From NCBI GenBank assembly GCA_025054695.1, contig JANWZI010000012.1:1-60938 (forward strand): a stretch of DNA of 60,938 bases, given 5' to 3'. Source of the DNA: Myxococcota bacterium. Its GTDB lineage: Bacteria > Myxococcota_A > Polyangia > Polyangiales > JANWZI01. The translations under genes were made by a program, and so were the position numbers. The notes below the pieces were generated by a model. That model searched no databases. It saw only the letters and a list, made by a program, of their open reading frames with translations, and was not told the origin of the DNA. Position 1 is the first letter of the stretch. Each line of letters begins with the position of its first letter. Positions 1 to 8,541 of the stretch are shown here, one piece after another.

Positions 1-10
1 CAGCCCAAAG

Positions 11-40
11 CCCGGGGCACGTCGTCTGACGACGCCGGGG
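11..40. terminator. GC-rich hairpin at the left edge
   Basis: The arms CGTCG (20-24) and CGACG (30-34) pair around the loop TCTGA, and flanking CCGG/CCGG bases can extend the stem. It lies between the window edge and the first repeat array. There is no T tract, so intrinsic termination is only a guess. It may belong to a gene outside the window. Confidence 0.25.
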
Positions 41-60
41 GCTATAGCGCCGACGAACGT

Positions 61-296
61 TCGAGCCGCAGTCCGAGTCCGAGCTCTGGCCCGAGCCCGA
101 GCCCGGGTCCGAGACCGAGTCCGAGGCCGATTCCGTACCCGAGCCGGAGTCCGAGGCCGAGCCCGAATCCGTGTCCGACCCCGAGTCCGAGGCGGAGACT
201 CGAGGCCGAGTCCGATTCCGAAACCGAGCCCGAACTCGAGCCCGGGTCCGAGACCGAGACCGAGCCTCGTCGAGCCGAACTGAACGTTCATTTCCG
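61..296 (+). repeat. GAGNCC hexamer array 1
   Basis: About 200 bp (70-266) of a degenerate 6-bp unit GAGNCC in which the fourth base varies freely (GAGTCC, GAGACC, GAGGCC, GAGCCC). It ends in a short unique stretch before the yraN stop codon. The apparent Ser/Glu/Arg-rich reading frames across it are products of the 6-bp period. It is the first of at least 13 related arrays in this window. Apart from the hairpin at 11-40, nothing else is seen in bases 1-296. Confidence 0.85.
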
Positions 297-638
297 TCAG
301 AACGCCCGCTCGTAGTACTGCACTCGCGGCGGCGTCTCGCCGTCGAAGATCACGGAGGCGACGTCGAAGCGCAGACGCGAGGTACCCGGCCGGTGGGCGC
401 GGATCCACGCGAGCGCGGCGCGTCGAACTCGCTCGATCTTCGCACCGTCGACGGTGGCGGCCGGCGACACCCATCGATCGGTCCGACGACTTCGCACCTC
501 GCACACGACGAGGAGCGCCCCCTTGCGAGCGACGAGGTCGAGCTCGAGACGCCCCATGCGCGCGTTTCGCGCGAGCACCTCGAACCCCCGCTCGCGAAGG
601 TACGCCTCCACGAGCGACTCGGCGACACGCCCGCGCAC
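297..638 (-). CDS. yraN: YraN/UPF0102 family protein (putative nuclease fold)
   Basis: A 113-aa protein matching the length and layout of the YraN (UPF0102) family. An N-terminal helix with AESLVEAYLRERGFEVL is followed by a PD-(D/E)xK-like core: E32 and D34 in RLELDLVA, then E47 in VCEVRSR. Most family members read GEIDLIA and end the core with E-V-K; here the Lys is Arg, so catalysis is uncertain. The family's physiological role is not established. The ATG at 638 is used because the usual N-terminal helix begins right after it. The gene lies 26 bp downstream of a lipoprotein gene on the same strand and probably shares its transcript. The family assignment is firm; the function is not. Confidence 0.8.
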   Translation of the reverse strand: MRGRVAESLVEAYLRERGFEVLARNARMGRLELDLVARKGALLVVCEVRSRRTDRWVSPAATVDGAKIERVRRAALAWIRAHRPGTSRLRFDVASVIFDGETPPRVQYYERAF

Positions 639-664
639 GCGGCTCGGCGCCCCGCGCTCCCGGT

Positions 665-1096
665 TCAGCGAATGGAACTCCTCTTCACACAGTAGTGACC
701 GCGAGCACCTCCGGCCAAGCCGACGGTCACGAGCTCCTCGCAGCTGTACCCCTCAGGACAGTCGCACGTCGTGGCGGTGCTGCCCTCCGGTGCCTTGCAC
801 CGGCACGTGCAGTACACGCGCTCCTCGACCTCCTCCCGCATCGGGCAGAGCCCCGGCGGCGCCGACGGAGGGCAATTCTCGCCGAGAATCATGGTCGGAT
901 CGCCTTTCAGCTCGTAGACGAGGCACACGCGCGTCCGACACTGGACCGACGACGTTTCGATGAAAGACTCCTGATCGTTGAAGCCCCCGGGCGGGATCGT
1001 TTCCGGGATGCACGGATCGCCGACGCCCGGCGCTTCGCATCCCGTCGCGTACAGCGCCCACAGCGAGGCGATGGAAAGGAGGTGCAGGTGCTTCAT
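665..1096 (-). CDS. small Cys-rich lipoprotein, unknown function
   Basis: A 143-aa protein that starts MKHLHLLSIASLWAL and has a lipobox-like YATGC with the lipidated Cys at about residue 20. The upstream in-frame ATG at 1159 would place 21 Arg/Pro-rich residues before the signal peptide, so 1096 is preferred. The mature part holds about a dozen Cys residues, concentrated in CTCRCKAP and CDCPEGYSC, suggesting a disulfide-stabilised domain exposed at the cell surface or in the periplasm. No named family was recognised. It is divergent from the Glt-like cluster that begins at 1357 and lies 26 bp before yraN. Export is supported by sequence; the role is unknown. Confidence 0.7.
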   Translation of the reverse strand: MKHLHLLSIASLWALYATGCEAPGVGDPCIPETIPPGGFNDQESFIETSSVQCRTRVCLVYELKGDPTMILGENCPPSAPPGLCPMREEVEERVYCTCRCKAPEGSTATTCDCPEGYSCEELVTVGLAGGARGHYCVKRSSIR

Positions 1097-1247
1097 CGGC
1101 GGCTCGTCACGCGGAGGGCGAGAACACCGGGGGGCCCTCGCCTCGGATGGCGCCGCCACCCTATCCCCCGGCTCCGCTACCCGTCAAGGGGGCAAGCGAA
1201 CGCCGGTGTCGTCTCATGCGCTCGAAACGAAGCTGCACCGAGCCCCC

Positions 1248-1277
1248 TTGACACGACTTTTCGGGCCTCCCTAGGAT
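1248..1277 (+). promoter_or_regulatory. putative sigma70-type promoter of the Glt-like cluster
   Basis: TTGACA (1248-1253), an 18-nt spacer and TAGGAT (1272-1277) form a near-consensus housekeeping promoter 80 bp before the ATG at 1357. The in-frame ATG at 1276 overlaps the -10 box and so would not be on the mRNA, which supports the start at 1357. Confidence 0.6.
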
Positions 1278-1356
1278 GCCGCTCCTGCCGGCGCAGCCCG
1301 TCGGCCGCGGTGCGAACGGCGGCCGCCGAGCCTGCCGGCATGCGAGGAGCGAAGCG

Positions 1357-3009
1357 ATGTCGAAGGCGATCGGTGGCGGGCTGCGATGGATGCTTGCGGC
1401 GCTCGCCGTGCCGGCGGTTGCCGGCGCGCAGGACATGCAGTTCACGTTGGAGGAGACGGGACAGCCTCCGGCGCCGCCTGCCGAGGGGCCGCCGAGCGAG
1501 GCGCTAGCCAACGCGCTGCGGCTCTATCAGGCGGAACGGTACGCGGAGAGCTGCGTGCAGTTCCAGCGCGTCGTCGAGGGCGAGACGCAGGATGCGCCGG
1601 CCAACGTCCAGAAGGCCCAGTTCTTCCTCGGAAAGTGCCTGTACCACCTTCGCTTCTACCAGAGCGCGCTCGCGGTCTTCGACGAGATCGGCCAGGCGGG
1701 TCGCGGCCATCTCTACTTCGACCAGACGCTGCAGTGGCTCGCCCAGCTCGCCACGCAGCTTCCGGAGCCAGCGGGCATCATCGAGAAGGTCGGCCGCTAC
1801 GGGGTCGAGCAGCTCGAGCAGTTCAACAACTCCGAGAGCGAGGGCCTCTACAACCACCTCCTCTTCCTCATGGGGCGGTTCAAGTACAACCAGGGGGAGT
1901 TCCAAGAGGCGATCAACCTATTCGGCCGCGTCGCGCCGACCAGCCAGTTCTACGTTCAAGCCAAGTTTTTCGAAGGCATCTCGTACGTCCGCATGCGTCA
2001 GGCGCGCCCCGCGATTCAGTCGTTCCGGACGATCATCGAGGCCATCGAGGAAGGGCGCGCGCGGGGGGTGGCCGACGAGGACCGCATGCTCGACCTCGCG
2101 CGCATCTCGCTCGCGCGCGTCTACTACACCGCCGCCAACCGCACCGATCCGGTATCCGGCGAGCGATCCGTCGACGGCCGTCTGCTCGGCAACGCCGTGG
2201 AGATGTGGAACCGCGTCGACCAGGGCAGCGAGTACTGGCTCGACGCGCTTTTCGAGGCGAGCTGGGCGTTCTTCCTCGCCGACGAGTTCAGCCGCGCGCT
2301 CGGCAACGTGCACTCGCTCTTCTCGCCGTACTTCGCCGACGCCTACTACCCCGAGGCACTCGTGCTCAAGGCAGTCACGTTCTTCGTGAACTGCCAGATC
2401 GACAACGCCGAAGCCGTCGTCAATCAGTTCAAGGAGCGCTACGGCACGGTGCAGCAGGAGCTCGAGGCGTTCCTCGCGGAAAACCGTGACAACAATCAGT
2501 TCTTCCAGTTCCTCCAGCGCGTTCGCGCCGGTACCGCCAACCTCTCGCCGCGCATCCGCGGGATCGTCTCGACGGCGCTCGGGGACCGGACGCTGCTGCG
2601 CCATCTCGAGTACGTGCGCTTGCTCGAGGCCGAGGAGGCGCGCCTGGGACGGGCTCCGGCGGAGTTCCGCAACAGCTCGCTCGGCAACCGCATCCTTCAA
2701 GACATCTCGGTGGCCAAGAGTTTCGCGATCGACCAGACGGGCGACCTGGCCCGCAGTCGCTACGAGCGCCTGCTCCAAGAGCTGCAGGAGCTCATGAATC
2801 AGATCTCGACGGTCGAGCTGGAGATCACCACCTTCCGGCGCGGCACGCTCACCGCCGAGGCCCAGGAGCAGATGACCCAGGCGGCACGAAGCCGAGGGGG
2901 CGACGTCGAGGTCGACGAGGAGCACCAGATCTGGCCGTTCGACGGCGAATACTGGCGCGACGAGCTCGGCTTCTATCGGCAACAGGTCACGAACCAGTGC
3001 GGACGTTGA
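1357..3009 (+). CDS. periplasmic TPR protein, GltC/NfsC-like
   Basis: A 550-aa protein with a Sec signal peptide (MSKAIGGGLRWMLAALAVPAVAGA, cleavage near 24). TPR-like helical repeats cover about residues 45-330, for example ALRLYQAERYAESC and KYNQGEFQEAINLF. A charged, coiled-coil-prone C-terminal third includes ELQELMNQISTVELEITTF. The start at 1357 follows GAGGAGCGAAGCG. The gene leads a plus-strand run that continues 29 bp later with a GltD-like gene. In Myxococcus, GltC/NfsC is a periplasmic TPR protein that interacts with outer-membrane Glt barrels; position and architecture suggest this gene plays that part. The TPR and export calls are direct, while the GltC name is inference and needs a profile search. 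Confidence 0.6.
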   Translation: MSKAIGGGLRWMLAALAVPAVAGAQDMQFTLEETGQPPAPPAEGPPSEALANALRLYQAERYAESCVQFQRVVEGETQDAPANVQKAQFFLGKCLYHLRFYQSALAVFDEIGQAGRGHLYFDQTLQWLAQLATQLPEPAGIIEKVGRYGVEQLEQFNNSESEGLYNHLLFLMGRFKYNQGEFQEAINLFGRVAPTSQFYVQAKFFEGISYVRMRQARPAIQSFRTIIEAIEEGRARGVADEDRMLDLARISLARVYYTAANRTDPVSGERSVDGRLLGNAVEMWNRVDQGSEYWLDALFEASWAFFLADEFSRALGNVHSLFSPYFADAYYPEALVLKAVTFFVNCQIDNAEAVVNQFKERYGTVQQELEAFLAENRDNNQFFQFLQRVRAGTANLSPRIRGIVSTALGDRTLLRHLEYVRLLEAEEARLGRAPAEFRNSSLGNRILQDISVAKSFAIDQTGDLARSRYERLLQELQELMNQISTVELEITTFRRGTLTAEAQEQMTQAARSRGGDVEVDEEHQIWPFDGEYWRDELGFYRQQVTNQCGR

Positions 3010-3038
3010 GGCCGGCCATGCCCGACTCGAGGACTCCC

Positions 3039-6000
3039 ATGAACACGGCGCCGCTCGCCTGGCGCGCGTGGCTGCTCGCCGCGCTCGCTGGACCGGCCAT
3101 CGCGCTCGCGCAGGGAAGCCGTGGTGCGACCAGTGCCGGCTCGCCGCCGCAACGAGCCGCCTCGTCGGCCCCCGGCGGCCGGGCAGGGATGTGCGTCGCG
3201 CCCGAGGCCCGTCAGGCCGTCGAGGAATGCCCCGCCGGGGCGGCCAAGCTCAAGCGCGGCCGCGCGCAGGTTCCCACGACGCACCTTCAGACCGCCAAGC
3301 GTCGGCAGCAGGAGAAGAAACAAGGGCCGTCGGGACCGTCGATCGAGCTCGACGAGGCGACGCGGCGCAACCGGGAGCGCGTCGAGGCGCGCGCCTGGGA
3401 TCTGTTGCAGCGCGAGGTTCAGGTCCTCCAGCGTCTGGTCCGCAATACGAGGACCAACGATCCGCGCCGACCGGACATCCTGCTGCGCCTCGCCGAGACC
3501 TACTTCGAAATGCAACAGGCGGTGAACGCACGTGTCCGGTCCTTCGACCAGCCGATCTTCGAGGCGCGGCAGGCCAAGAACGCCCAGAAGGTGCGGCAAC
3601 TCGAGCAGCAACAGCGGCAGGCGGAGGAACAGCTCAACGCAATCCGCCAGGACGCGATCCGCGCGTACGCGACGCTCGTCCAGGATCATCCCGACTATCG
3701 ACGCATGGACGAGGTGCTCTTCTCGCTCGCGTTCAGTCTCGAGGAGATGCGCCAGTTCGACCGCGCACGGCAAGTCTACCACCGGCTCATCAAGGGGTTC
3801 CCGCAGAGCCGGTTCGTGCCCCACGCGTATCTGTCGTTCGCGGAGTACTACTTCGCCGAGGGGCAGATGCGCGAGGCGCTGACCTTCTACCAGAAGGTCG
3901 TGGAGCTCCCGCCCGAGCGCAATCCCGTCTACGGCTTCGCGCTCTACAAGATGGCGTGGGCCGCGTACAACCTCGAGGATTTTCGCGCCTCTCTCGAGCG
4001 CTTCGTCCAGGTCATCGAATTCGCGCAGAACAATCCCGACGCACGCGAAGCGGCCAACCTCGCCCGACAATCTCGCCGTGAGATGGTTCTGCCGTATGCT
4101 CGGGTCGGCACGCCCAATCGTGCCCTCGAGTTCTTCCGTCGCTTCTCGCAAAACGAGGAGCAAGCCCTCGAAATCCTCGAGAGCCTCGGCGAGCTCTACA
4201 ACGACACCGGCCAGTGGCCCAACACCATCGCCGTCTACCAGAAGCTGATCGCCGAGCGCCCCGCCAGCCCCAAGGTCTGCTACTGGCAGAGTCGCATCGC
4301 GAACGCGATCATCGCGTCGCGACCCAAGCCCGAGCAGGTCCGCGAGGCCCAGCGGCTCGTAGACCTCTGGGAGACCTGGTCGCGCGAGGCGCGCCACCCG
4401 GCCGAGGCGCTCCAGCAGTGCAAGCAGGTGACCGCCTCGATTCTCGTCGACCTCGCGACGGCCTGGCATCGGGAAGCCGTCGGAACGGACACGCAGCCGG
4501 GGACGAACGACCGGAACACGATGAACCTCGCGGCGCAGCTCTACCGGCTGCTCATCGAGAAGTTTCCGGACATGGAACAGATGCAGTTCCCGGACATCGA
4601 CCGCCGGGACTGGCCCACGGCTTATCGCGTCAGCTACTTCTACGCAGAGCTGCTCTGGAAGATGGAGGACTGGGCCCAATGCGGTCCGGCCTTCGACCGC
4701 GTCGTCGAGCTTAATCCCGACGGCGAGTACACCGCCGACGCCGCCTATGCGGCCGTGCTCTGCTATAATAACCTGTATCAGCAGCAGTACCAGGCGCGCG
4801 AGCGCGAGGTCGCCCATTCGCAGCAATCGCGGCGTCGCGGCCGACGCGGGCAGGCGCAAGAGGAGGAAACCCAGAGCGACGCGAGCCGACTGGCTCCGCG
4901 CGAGCTGACGGCGACCGAACGCGGCATGCTCGCCGCCTTCCAGCGTTACGTCTGCTACGTCCCCGACGGCGAGGATCTACCGACGATCAAGTACCGTCGG
5001 GCACGCATCTACTACGAATCGAACCGCTTCCAGGAAGCCGCGATGCTGTTCCGCGACATCGCATGGAACCATCGCGACTCCGAGCTCGCCGTGTATGCCG
5101 CGAACCTCTATCTGGACTCGCTCAACGTGCTCGGCACGATGATCGAGCCGCGGCGCGTCGAATGCATCGGCGAAATGAAGGAAGCCATCGAGCCGCTCTT
5201 CGGCTTCTACTGCGACACCGAGGAGAAACGGGCCCAGAACTCCGATCTGTGTGGCGTGCTGCAACAGCTTCGCTGCGACGTGCTGCGCAAGGAAGCCGAG
5301 GCCGAGCAAGCCAACGGACAGTATCGGGAGGCTGCCCTCACCTACGTAAGCATTTATCGCCGCTATCCGGAGTGTGGTCGCCTCGACGAAGTCCTCTACA
5401 ATGCCGCCCTCAACTTCGAGGCCGCCCGTCTGGTGGGCCGCGCGATTCAGGTGCGCCGCGTGCTCGTCGATCGGTTCCCGGAGAGCAACCTCGCCAAACG
5501 CGCCATCTACCTGCTCGGCGCCAACTACCACGCGCTCGCCGTCTACGGTCAAGCGGCCGAGTACTACGAGCGATTCGCGCGCCAGTTCCCGGGCGAGGAC
5601 GGCAGTCGTTGCACGGACGAGGAACGTCGCGCACAGACCTGCGCAATCGCGCACGAGGCCCTGCAAAACGCGGTCTTCTTCCGCATCGGTCTCGGTGAGT
5701 TCGACAAGGCCATCGAGAACGCTCAGCTCTTCGCGCGCAACTACCAGCGCCGACTCCCGCGCGAGACCTCCCAGGTCGTCTTTTCGATCGGCACCATCTA
5801 CCGACAGCAACAGAACTGGACCAAGCTCATCGACCACTACCGCGGCTTCCTGCGCAACTTCGCGCGCTCGGCGCTGCCCCACCAGGTGATCCGGGCACAC
5901 GTCGAGATGGGCAACGCCTACCTCGCGCTCAACGATCGGAATCGCGCGCAACAAGCCTTCCGGGACGCCTCGCGCGCGTGGGGTGGCGCGGCCGAGCGAA

Positions 6001-6677
6001 TCGCCGCGGCGGAGGGCGCCACCGACGAGCAGAAAGCGCTGTGGCTGTACGAGGCCAAGGACGCGACGAGTGAGGCGCTGTTCCGGCTCGCGGACTATCG
6101 CTACGAGGAATTCCGCGCGATCCGCTTCCCCCAATTCCGCGGAACCCCGAGCGCCCAGCGCATCCAACAGTGGTCGCAGAACGAGTTCGCGCAATGGGTG
6201 CAGGCCAAGCAGAATGCCATCAACACCGCCATGGCCGAGTACAACCGCATTGCGGAGCTGCAGATCCCGCGCTGGGAGATTGCGGCCGCCGCGCGGATCG
6301 GCGAGATGTTCCGCAGCTTCGTGGACGAGTTCCGCGACGCACCGGTGCCCGAGGAGATCGCGCGGGATCCCGAGCTCAACGACATTTACCTCGGCGCGCT
6401 CGACGAGGCGAGCGAGCCCTTCCTGCGTCAGGCCATCGACAAGTTCGAGTTCTGCCTGATCACCTCGACGCGCGTCCGCTGGTTCAACGAGTTCAGTAGC
6501 CAGTGCGAACAGGAGCTGTTCCGGCTCAATCCGCGCGACTATCCGCTCGCAGCCGAGCTTCGCGCCGAGCCCCGGTACGTTTTCGACACGCCGGGACGCC
6601 CGGGCGTCGTCGAGCTCGGGGCGAGCCGTGCGGCGGCGGACGAGGAGGCTGAAGTCGAAGGCGGAGGTGGGTCGTGA
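3039..6677 (+). CDS. large periplasmic TPR protein, GltD/AgmU-like
   Basis: A 1,212-aa protein starting at ATG 3039 after a CGAGGA-type ribosome site, with a signal peptide (APLAWRAWLLAALAGPA) and a low-complexity stretch before residue 60. TPR-like repeats such as FSLEEMRQFDRARQVYHRLI and LYNDTGQWPNTIAVYQKLI cover most of residues 130-950. A Gln/Arg-rich helix lies near 185-215 and an acidic Gly-rich tail ends the protein. Size, export and order match GltD (AgmU/NfsD), the large TPR scaffold of the Myxococcus gliding and spore-coat machines. Its TGA overlaps the GTG start of the next gene (GTGA), so the two are probably translated together. The GltD name rests on architecture and synteny. 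Confidence 0.7.
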   Translation: MNTAPLAWRAWLLAALAGPAIALAQGSRGATSAGSPPQRAASSAPGGRAGMCVAPEARQAVEECPAGAAKLKRGRAQVPTTHLQTAKRRQQEKKQGPSGPSIELDEATRRNRERVEARAWDLLQREVQVLQRLVRNTRTNDPRRPDILLRLAETYFEMQQAVNARVRSFDQPIFEARQAKNAQKVRQLEQQQRQAEEQLNAIRQDAIRAYATLVQDHPDYRRMDEVLFSLAFSLEEMRQFDRARQVYHRLIKGFPQSRFVPHAYLSFAEYYFAEGQMREALTFYQKVVELPPERNPVYGFALYKMAWAAYNLEDFRASLERFVQVIEFAQNNPDAREAANLARQSRREMVLPYARVGTPNRALEFFRRFSQNEEQALEILESLGELYNDTGQWPNTIAVYQKLIAERPASPKVCYWQSRIANAIIASRPKPEQVREAQRLVDLWETWSREARHPAEALQQCKQVTASILVDLATAWHREAVGTDTQPGTNDRNTMNLAAQLYRLLIEKFPDMEQMQFPDIDRRDWPTAYRVSYFYAELLWKMEDWAQCGPAFDRVVELNPDGEYTADAAYAAVLCYNNLYQQQYQAREREVAHSQQSRRRGRRGQAQEEETQSDASRLAPRELTATERGMLAAFQRYVCYVPDGEDLPTIKYRRARIYYESNRFQEAAMLFRDIAWNHRDSELAVYAANLYLDSLNVLGTMIEPRRVECIGEMKEAIEPLFGFYCDTEEKRAQNSDLCGVLQQLRCDVLRKEAEAEQANGQYREAALTYVSIYRRYPECGRLDEVLYNAALNFEAARLVGRAIQVRRVLVDRFPESNLAKRAIYLLGANYHALAVYGQAAEYYERFARQFPGEDGSRCTDEERRAQTCAIAHEALQNAVFFRIGLGEFDKAIENAQLFARNYQRRLPRETSQVVFSIGTIYRQQQNWTKLIDHYRGFLRNFARSALPHQVIRAHVEMGNAYLALNDRNRAQQAFRDASRAWGGAAERIAAAEGATDEQKALWLYEAKDATSEALFRLADYRYEEFRAIRFPQFRGTPSAQRIQQWSQNEFAQWVQAKQNAINTAMAEYNRIAELQIPRWEIAAAARIGEMFRSFVDEFRDAPVPEEIARDPELNDIYLGALDEASEPFLRQAIDKFEFCLITSTRVRWFNEFSSQCEQELFRLNPRDYPLAAELRAEPRYVFDTPGRPGVVELGASRAAADEEAEVEGGGGS

Positions 6678-8047
6678 GGAGGTGGTGGCTCGCGGGCGTC
6701 GTGCTCACGACGGCGCTCGGTTGCGGTGGGGGAGCGAGGACCGGCGGGAGTTCTTCGATCCGGACAGCGACCGACGAACAGGGACGAACCGTCACGACGG
6801 CGGGGGGCCAGGCCGTCACGGCCGAGGCGCACGACGCATGGCGGTCGGGCCTGGAGGCGTTCGGCCGATACGAGTCCGCGGGATGGAACGAGGAGCGCTG
6901 CGAGGAGGTCCGAGAACGGTTCGAGGAGGCCGCGCAGGCGCAGGGAGGTCGATTCGCGGAGGCGCATTACATGGCTGGGCTCGTCGCCCAGCGCTGCGGC
7001 CAGAACGACGAGGCGCGGCGACTGTTCAACCAGGCGCTCGCCGCCAACGAGAAGTTCTGCAAGGCGCGCGTCGCCATCGGCCTCATGCAGCTCGACGCGG
7101 GCAACGCGAACGAGGCCTTCGCGACGTTCCAGCGCGCCGTCCGCGACGACATCCGCTGCACCGAAGGCTACGTCAACATGGCGCTGATCCAGCGCCGACG
7201 GGGGGGCGCCGAGGTTCGCGAAGCGCTCGCGAATCTGCGCCGCGCGTTCGCGATCGACAGCAACTACCTGCCCGCATTCAACCAGATGGCACTGCTCTAC
7301 CTCGAGCAGGCAGACACGAACCCCCAGGTTCTCGACCTCGCCGGCGTCGTCTGCCGCCAGGCGCAGCTCATCGACCCCAACTACGCGCCCATCTACAACA
7401 CGTGGGGCCTGATCAACGTTCGCAAGGGCAACATCATCGAGGCGCTGCGGTTCTTCGAGCGCGCGACGACCCTCGACAACCGGATGTTCGAGGCGTTCAT
7501 GAACTTCGGTCAGCTCGTGGCGAGCTTCCGCGGCTACGAGGACGCACGCCGGGCGTTCGCGCGCGCGGTCGAGTTGCGGCCGAACGACTACGACGCGCGC
7601 ATCGGGCTGGGGGCGGCCCTGCGTGGGTTGCGACAGACCGCCGAAGCCCAGGCCGAGTACGAGCGCGCCATCCAGATCGACCCGAATCGCCCCGAAGCGT
7701 ATTTCAACCTCGGATTGCTCTATCAGGACTACATGAGCGGCTCCATCGAGGATCTCGAGCGCGCCACGCGCTACTATAACAACTTCATCCAGCGCGCCGG
7801 CAGCAACCCTCGGTTCGCGTCGGTGGTTGAGGAAGTGCGACGGGAATGTCGCGACGTGCTCCGGCAGCAGAGCGGACGGCGCCAGCGCCGCAGGTCCACC
7901 GACTGCAGGCCCGGTCGCCTTCAAAACATCCGCCTCGCGCTCGAGCAGCTCCGTATGGTCCAGCAGATGCAGCAGCAGGCCGGTGGCGCAGCGTCTGGAG
8001 CGAGCCCCTCGTCGGGAGCGGCAGGCACCCCAGCCCCCCCGCCCTAA
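6674..8047 (+). CDS. TPR lipoprotein, GltE/AglT-like
   Basis: A 457-aa protein with GTG start at 6674 overlapping the upstream stop. The lipoprotein signal is MRRWWLAGVVLTTALGC, with Cys at 17 and Gly residues after it, so it is probably anchored in the outer membrane. At least seven TPR units follow between residues 60 and 390, for example HYMAGLVAQRCGQNDEARRL and FERATTLDNRMFEAFMNFGQ. The tail is Gln- and Ala-rich with a PAPPP end. In the Myxococcus Glt/Nfs clusters a TPR lipoprotein (GltE/NfsE, also called AglT) follows GltD, as here. The lipoprotein and TPR assignments are direct; the GltE name is inference from gene order. Confidence 0.72.
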   Translation: MRRWWLAGVVLTTALGCGGGARTGGSSSIRTATDEQGRTVTTAGGQAVTAEAHDAWRSGLEAFGRYESAGWNEERCEEVRERFEEAAQAQGGRFAEAHYMAGLVAQRCGQNDEARRLFNQALAANEKFCKARVAIGLMQLDAGNANEAFATFQRAVRDDIRCTEGYVNMALIQRRRGGAEVREALANLRRAFAIDSNYLPAFNQMALLYLEQADTNPQVLDLAGVVCRQAQLIDPNYAPIYNTWGLINVRKGNIIEALRFFERATTLDNRMFEAFMNFGQLVASFRGYEDARRAFARAVELRPNDYDARIGLGAALRGLRQTAEAQAEYERAIQIDPNRPEAYFNLGLLYQDYMSGSIEDLERATRYYNNFIQRAGSNPRFASVVEEVRRECRDVLRQQSGRRQRRRSTDCRPGRLQNIRLALEQLRMVQQMQQQAGGAASGASPSSGAAGTPAPPP

Positions 8048-8099
8048 TCCTGATCTCGCGCGTCGCGACGACCGCGCGCCGCTGGCCCAGGTCGGCGCG

Positions 8100-8115
8100 C
8101 CCCCGGATCCGGGGG
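8100..8115. terminator. perfect GC palindrome between the gltE-like and gltF-like genes
   Basis: CCCCCGGATCCGGGGG is a perfect 16-bp palindrome, followed by a second half-stem match (GGGGAACCCGGACCCCCC). It lies 53 bp after the GltE-like stop and about 60 bp before a promoter-like element. It could be a factor-assisted terminator or an operator; there is no T run. Confidence 0.3.
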
Positions 8116-8177
8116 AACCCGGACCCCCCCGCTGGTGTCCGAAGGCGTCGTGATGGTCGTGGACACCGCCGGCCCCG

Positions 8178-8207
8178 TTGACCGAAGCGCACCGAGCGCA
8201 CTAGCAT
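8178..8207 (+). promoter_or_regulatory. putative promoter for the gltF/gltG-like pair
   Basis: TTGACC (8178-8183), an 18-nt spacer and TAGCAT (8202-8207) lie about 30 bp before the small exported-protein gene. GGAGG precedes its ATG at 8238. Together with the palindrome at 8100 this suggests a separate transcript for the GltF/GltG-like genes. Confidence 0.5.
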
Positions 8208-8237
8208 TCCGTGGCTCTGCAGAGATCGGAGGCAGTC

Positions 8238-8483
8238 ATGAAGGCGTTGCGATGGCTGACGGTGATGGGCGCTCTGCTCCTGCCGGCGTCCGCCGGGCTC
8301 GCGCAGGACAGCGGCGGCGGCAACACGACGACGTACGATTTCGAGGACGACCTGGTGACCGGCGACCTGGTCCGCCCGGACGGCGAGCTGCTGAACGTGC
8401 GACGTCGCGGCAGCCGTTCGTCGCTCATCCGGATCCGGGAGCACTTCATCCCGGAGATGCTCAAGTCGGTCGAGAATCTTTGA
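8238..8483 (+). CDS. small exported protein, GltF-like by position
   Basis: An 81-aa protein. ATG 8238 is preceded by CGGAGGCAGTC, a good ribosome site; the longer frame from 8211 lacks one. The signal peptide MKALRWLTVMGALLLPASA ends near LAQ|D. The mature part is only about 55 residues, with an acidic segment (YDFEDDLVTGDLVRPDGELL), a basic RRRGSRSS turn and the end REHFIPEMLKSVENL. It lies between a GltE-like and a GltG-like gene, the position of GltF/NfsF in Myxococcus. Export is direct from sequence; the GltF identification is positional and the molecular role is unknown. Confidence 0.6.
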   Translation: MKALRWLTVMGALLLPASAGLAQDSGGGNTTTYDFEDDLVTGDLVRPDGELLNVRRRGSRSSLIRIREHFIPEMLKSVENL

Positions 8484-8541
8484 CTCGGCGTTTCCCTGGC
8501 CGGAGGCCCGGGTAGCCCGTAGGCGCGCGTCGGAGGCGAGC

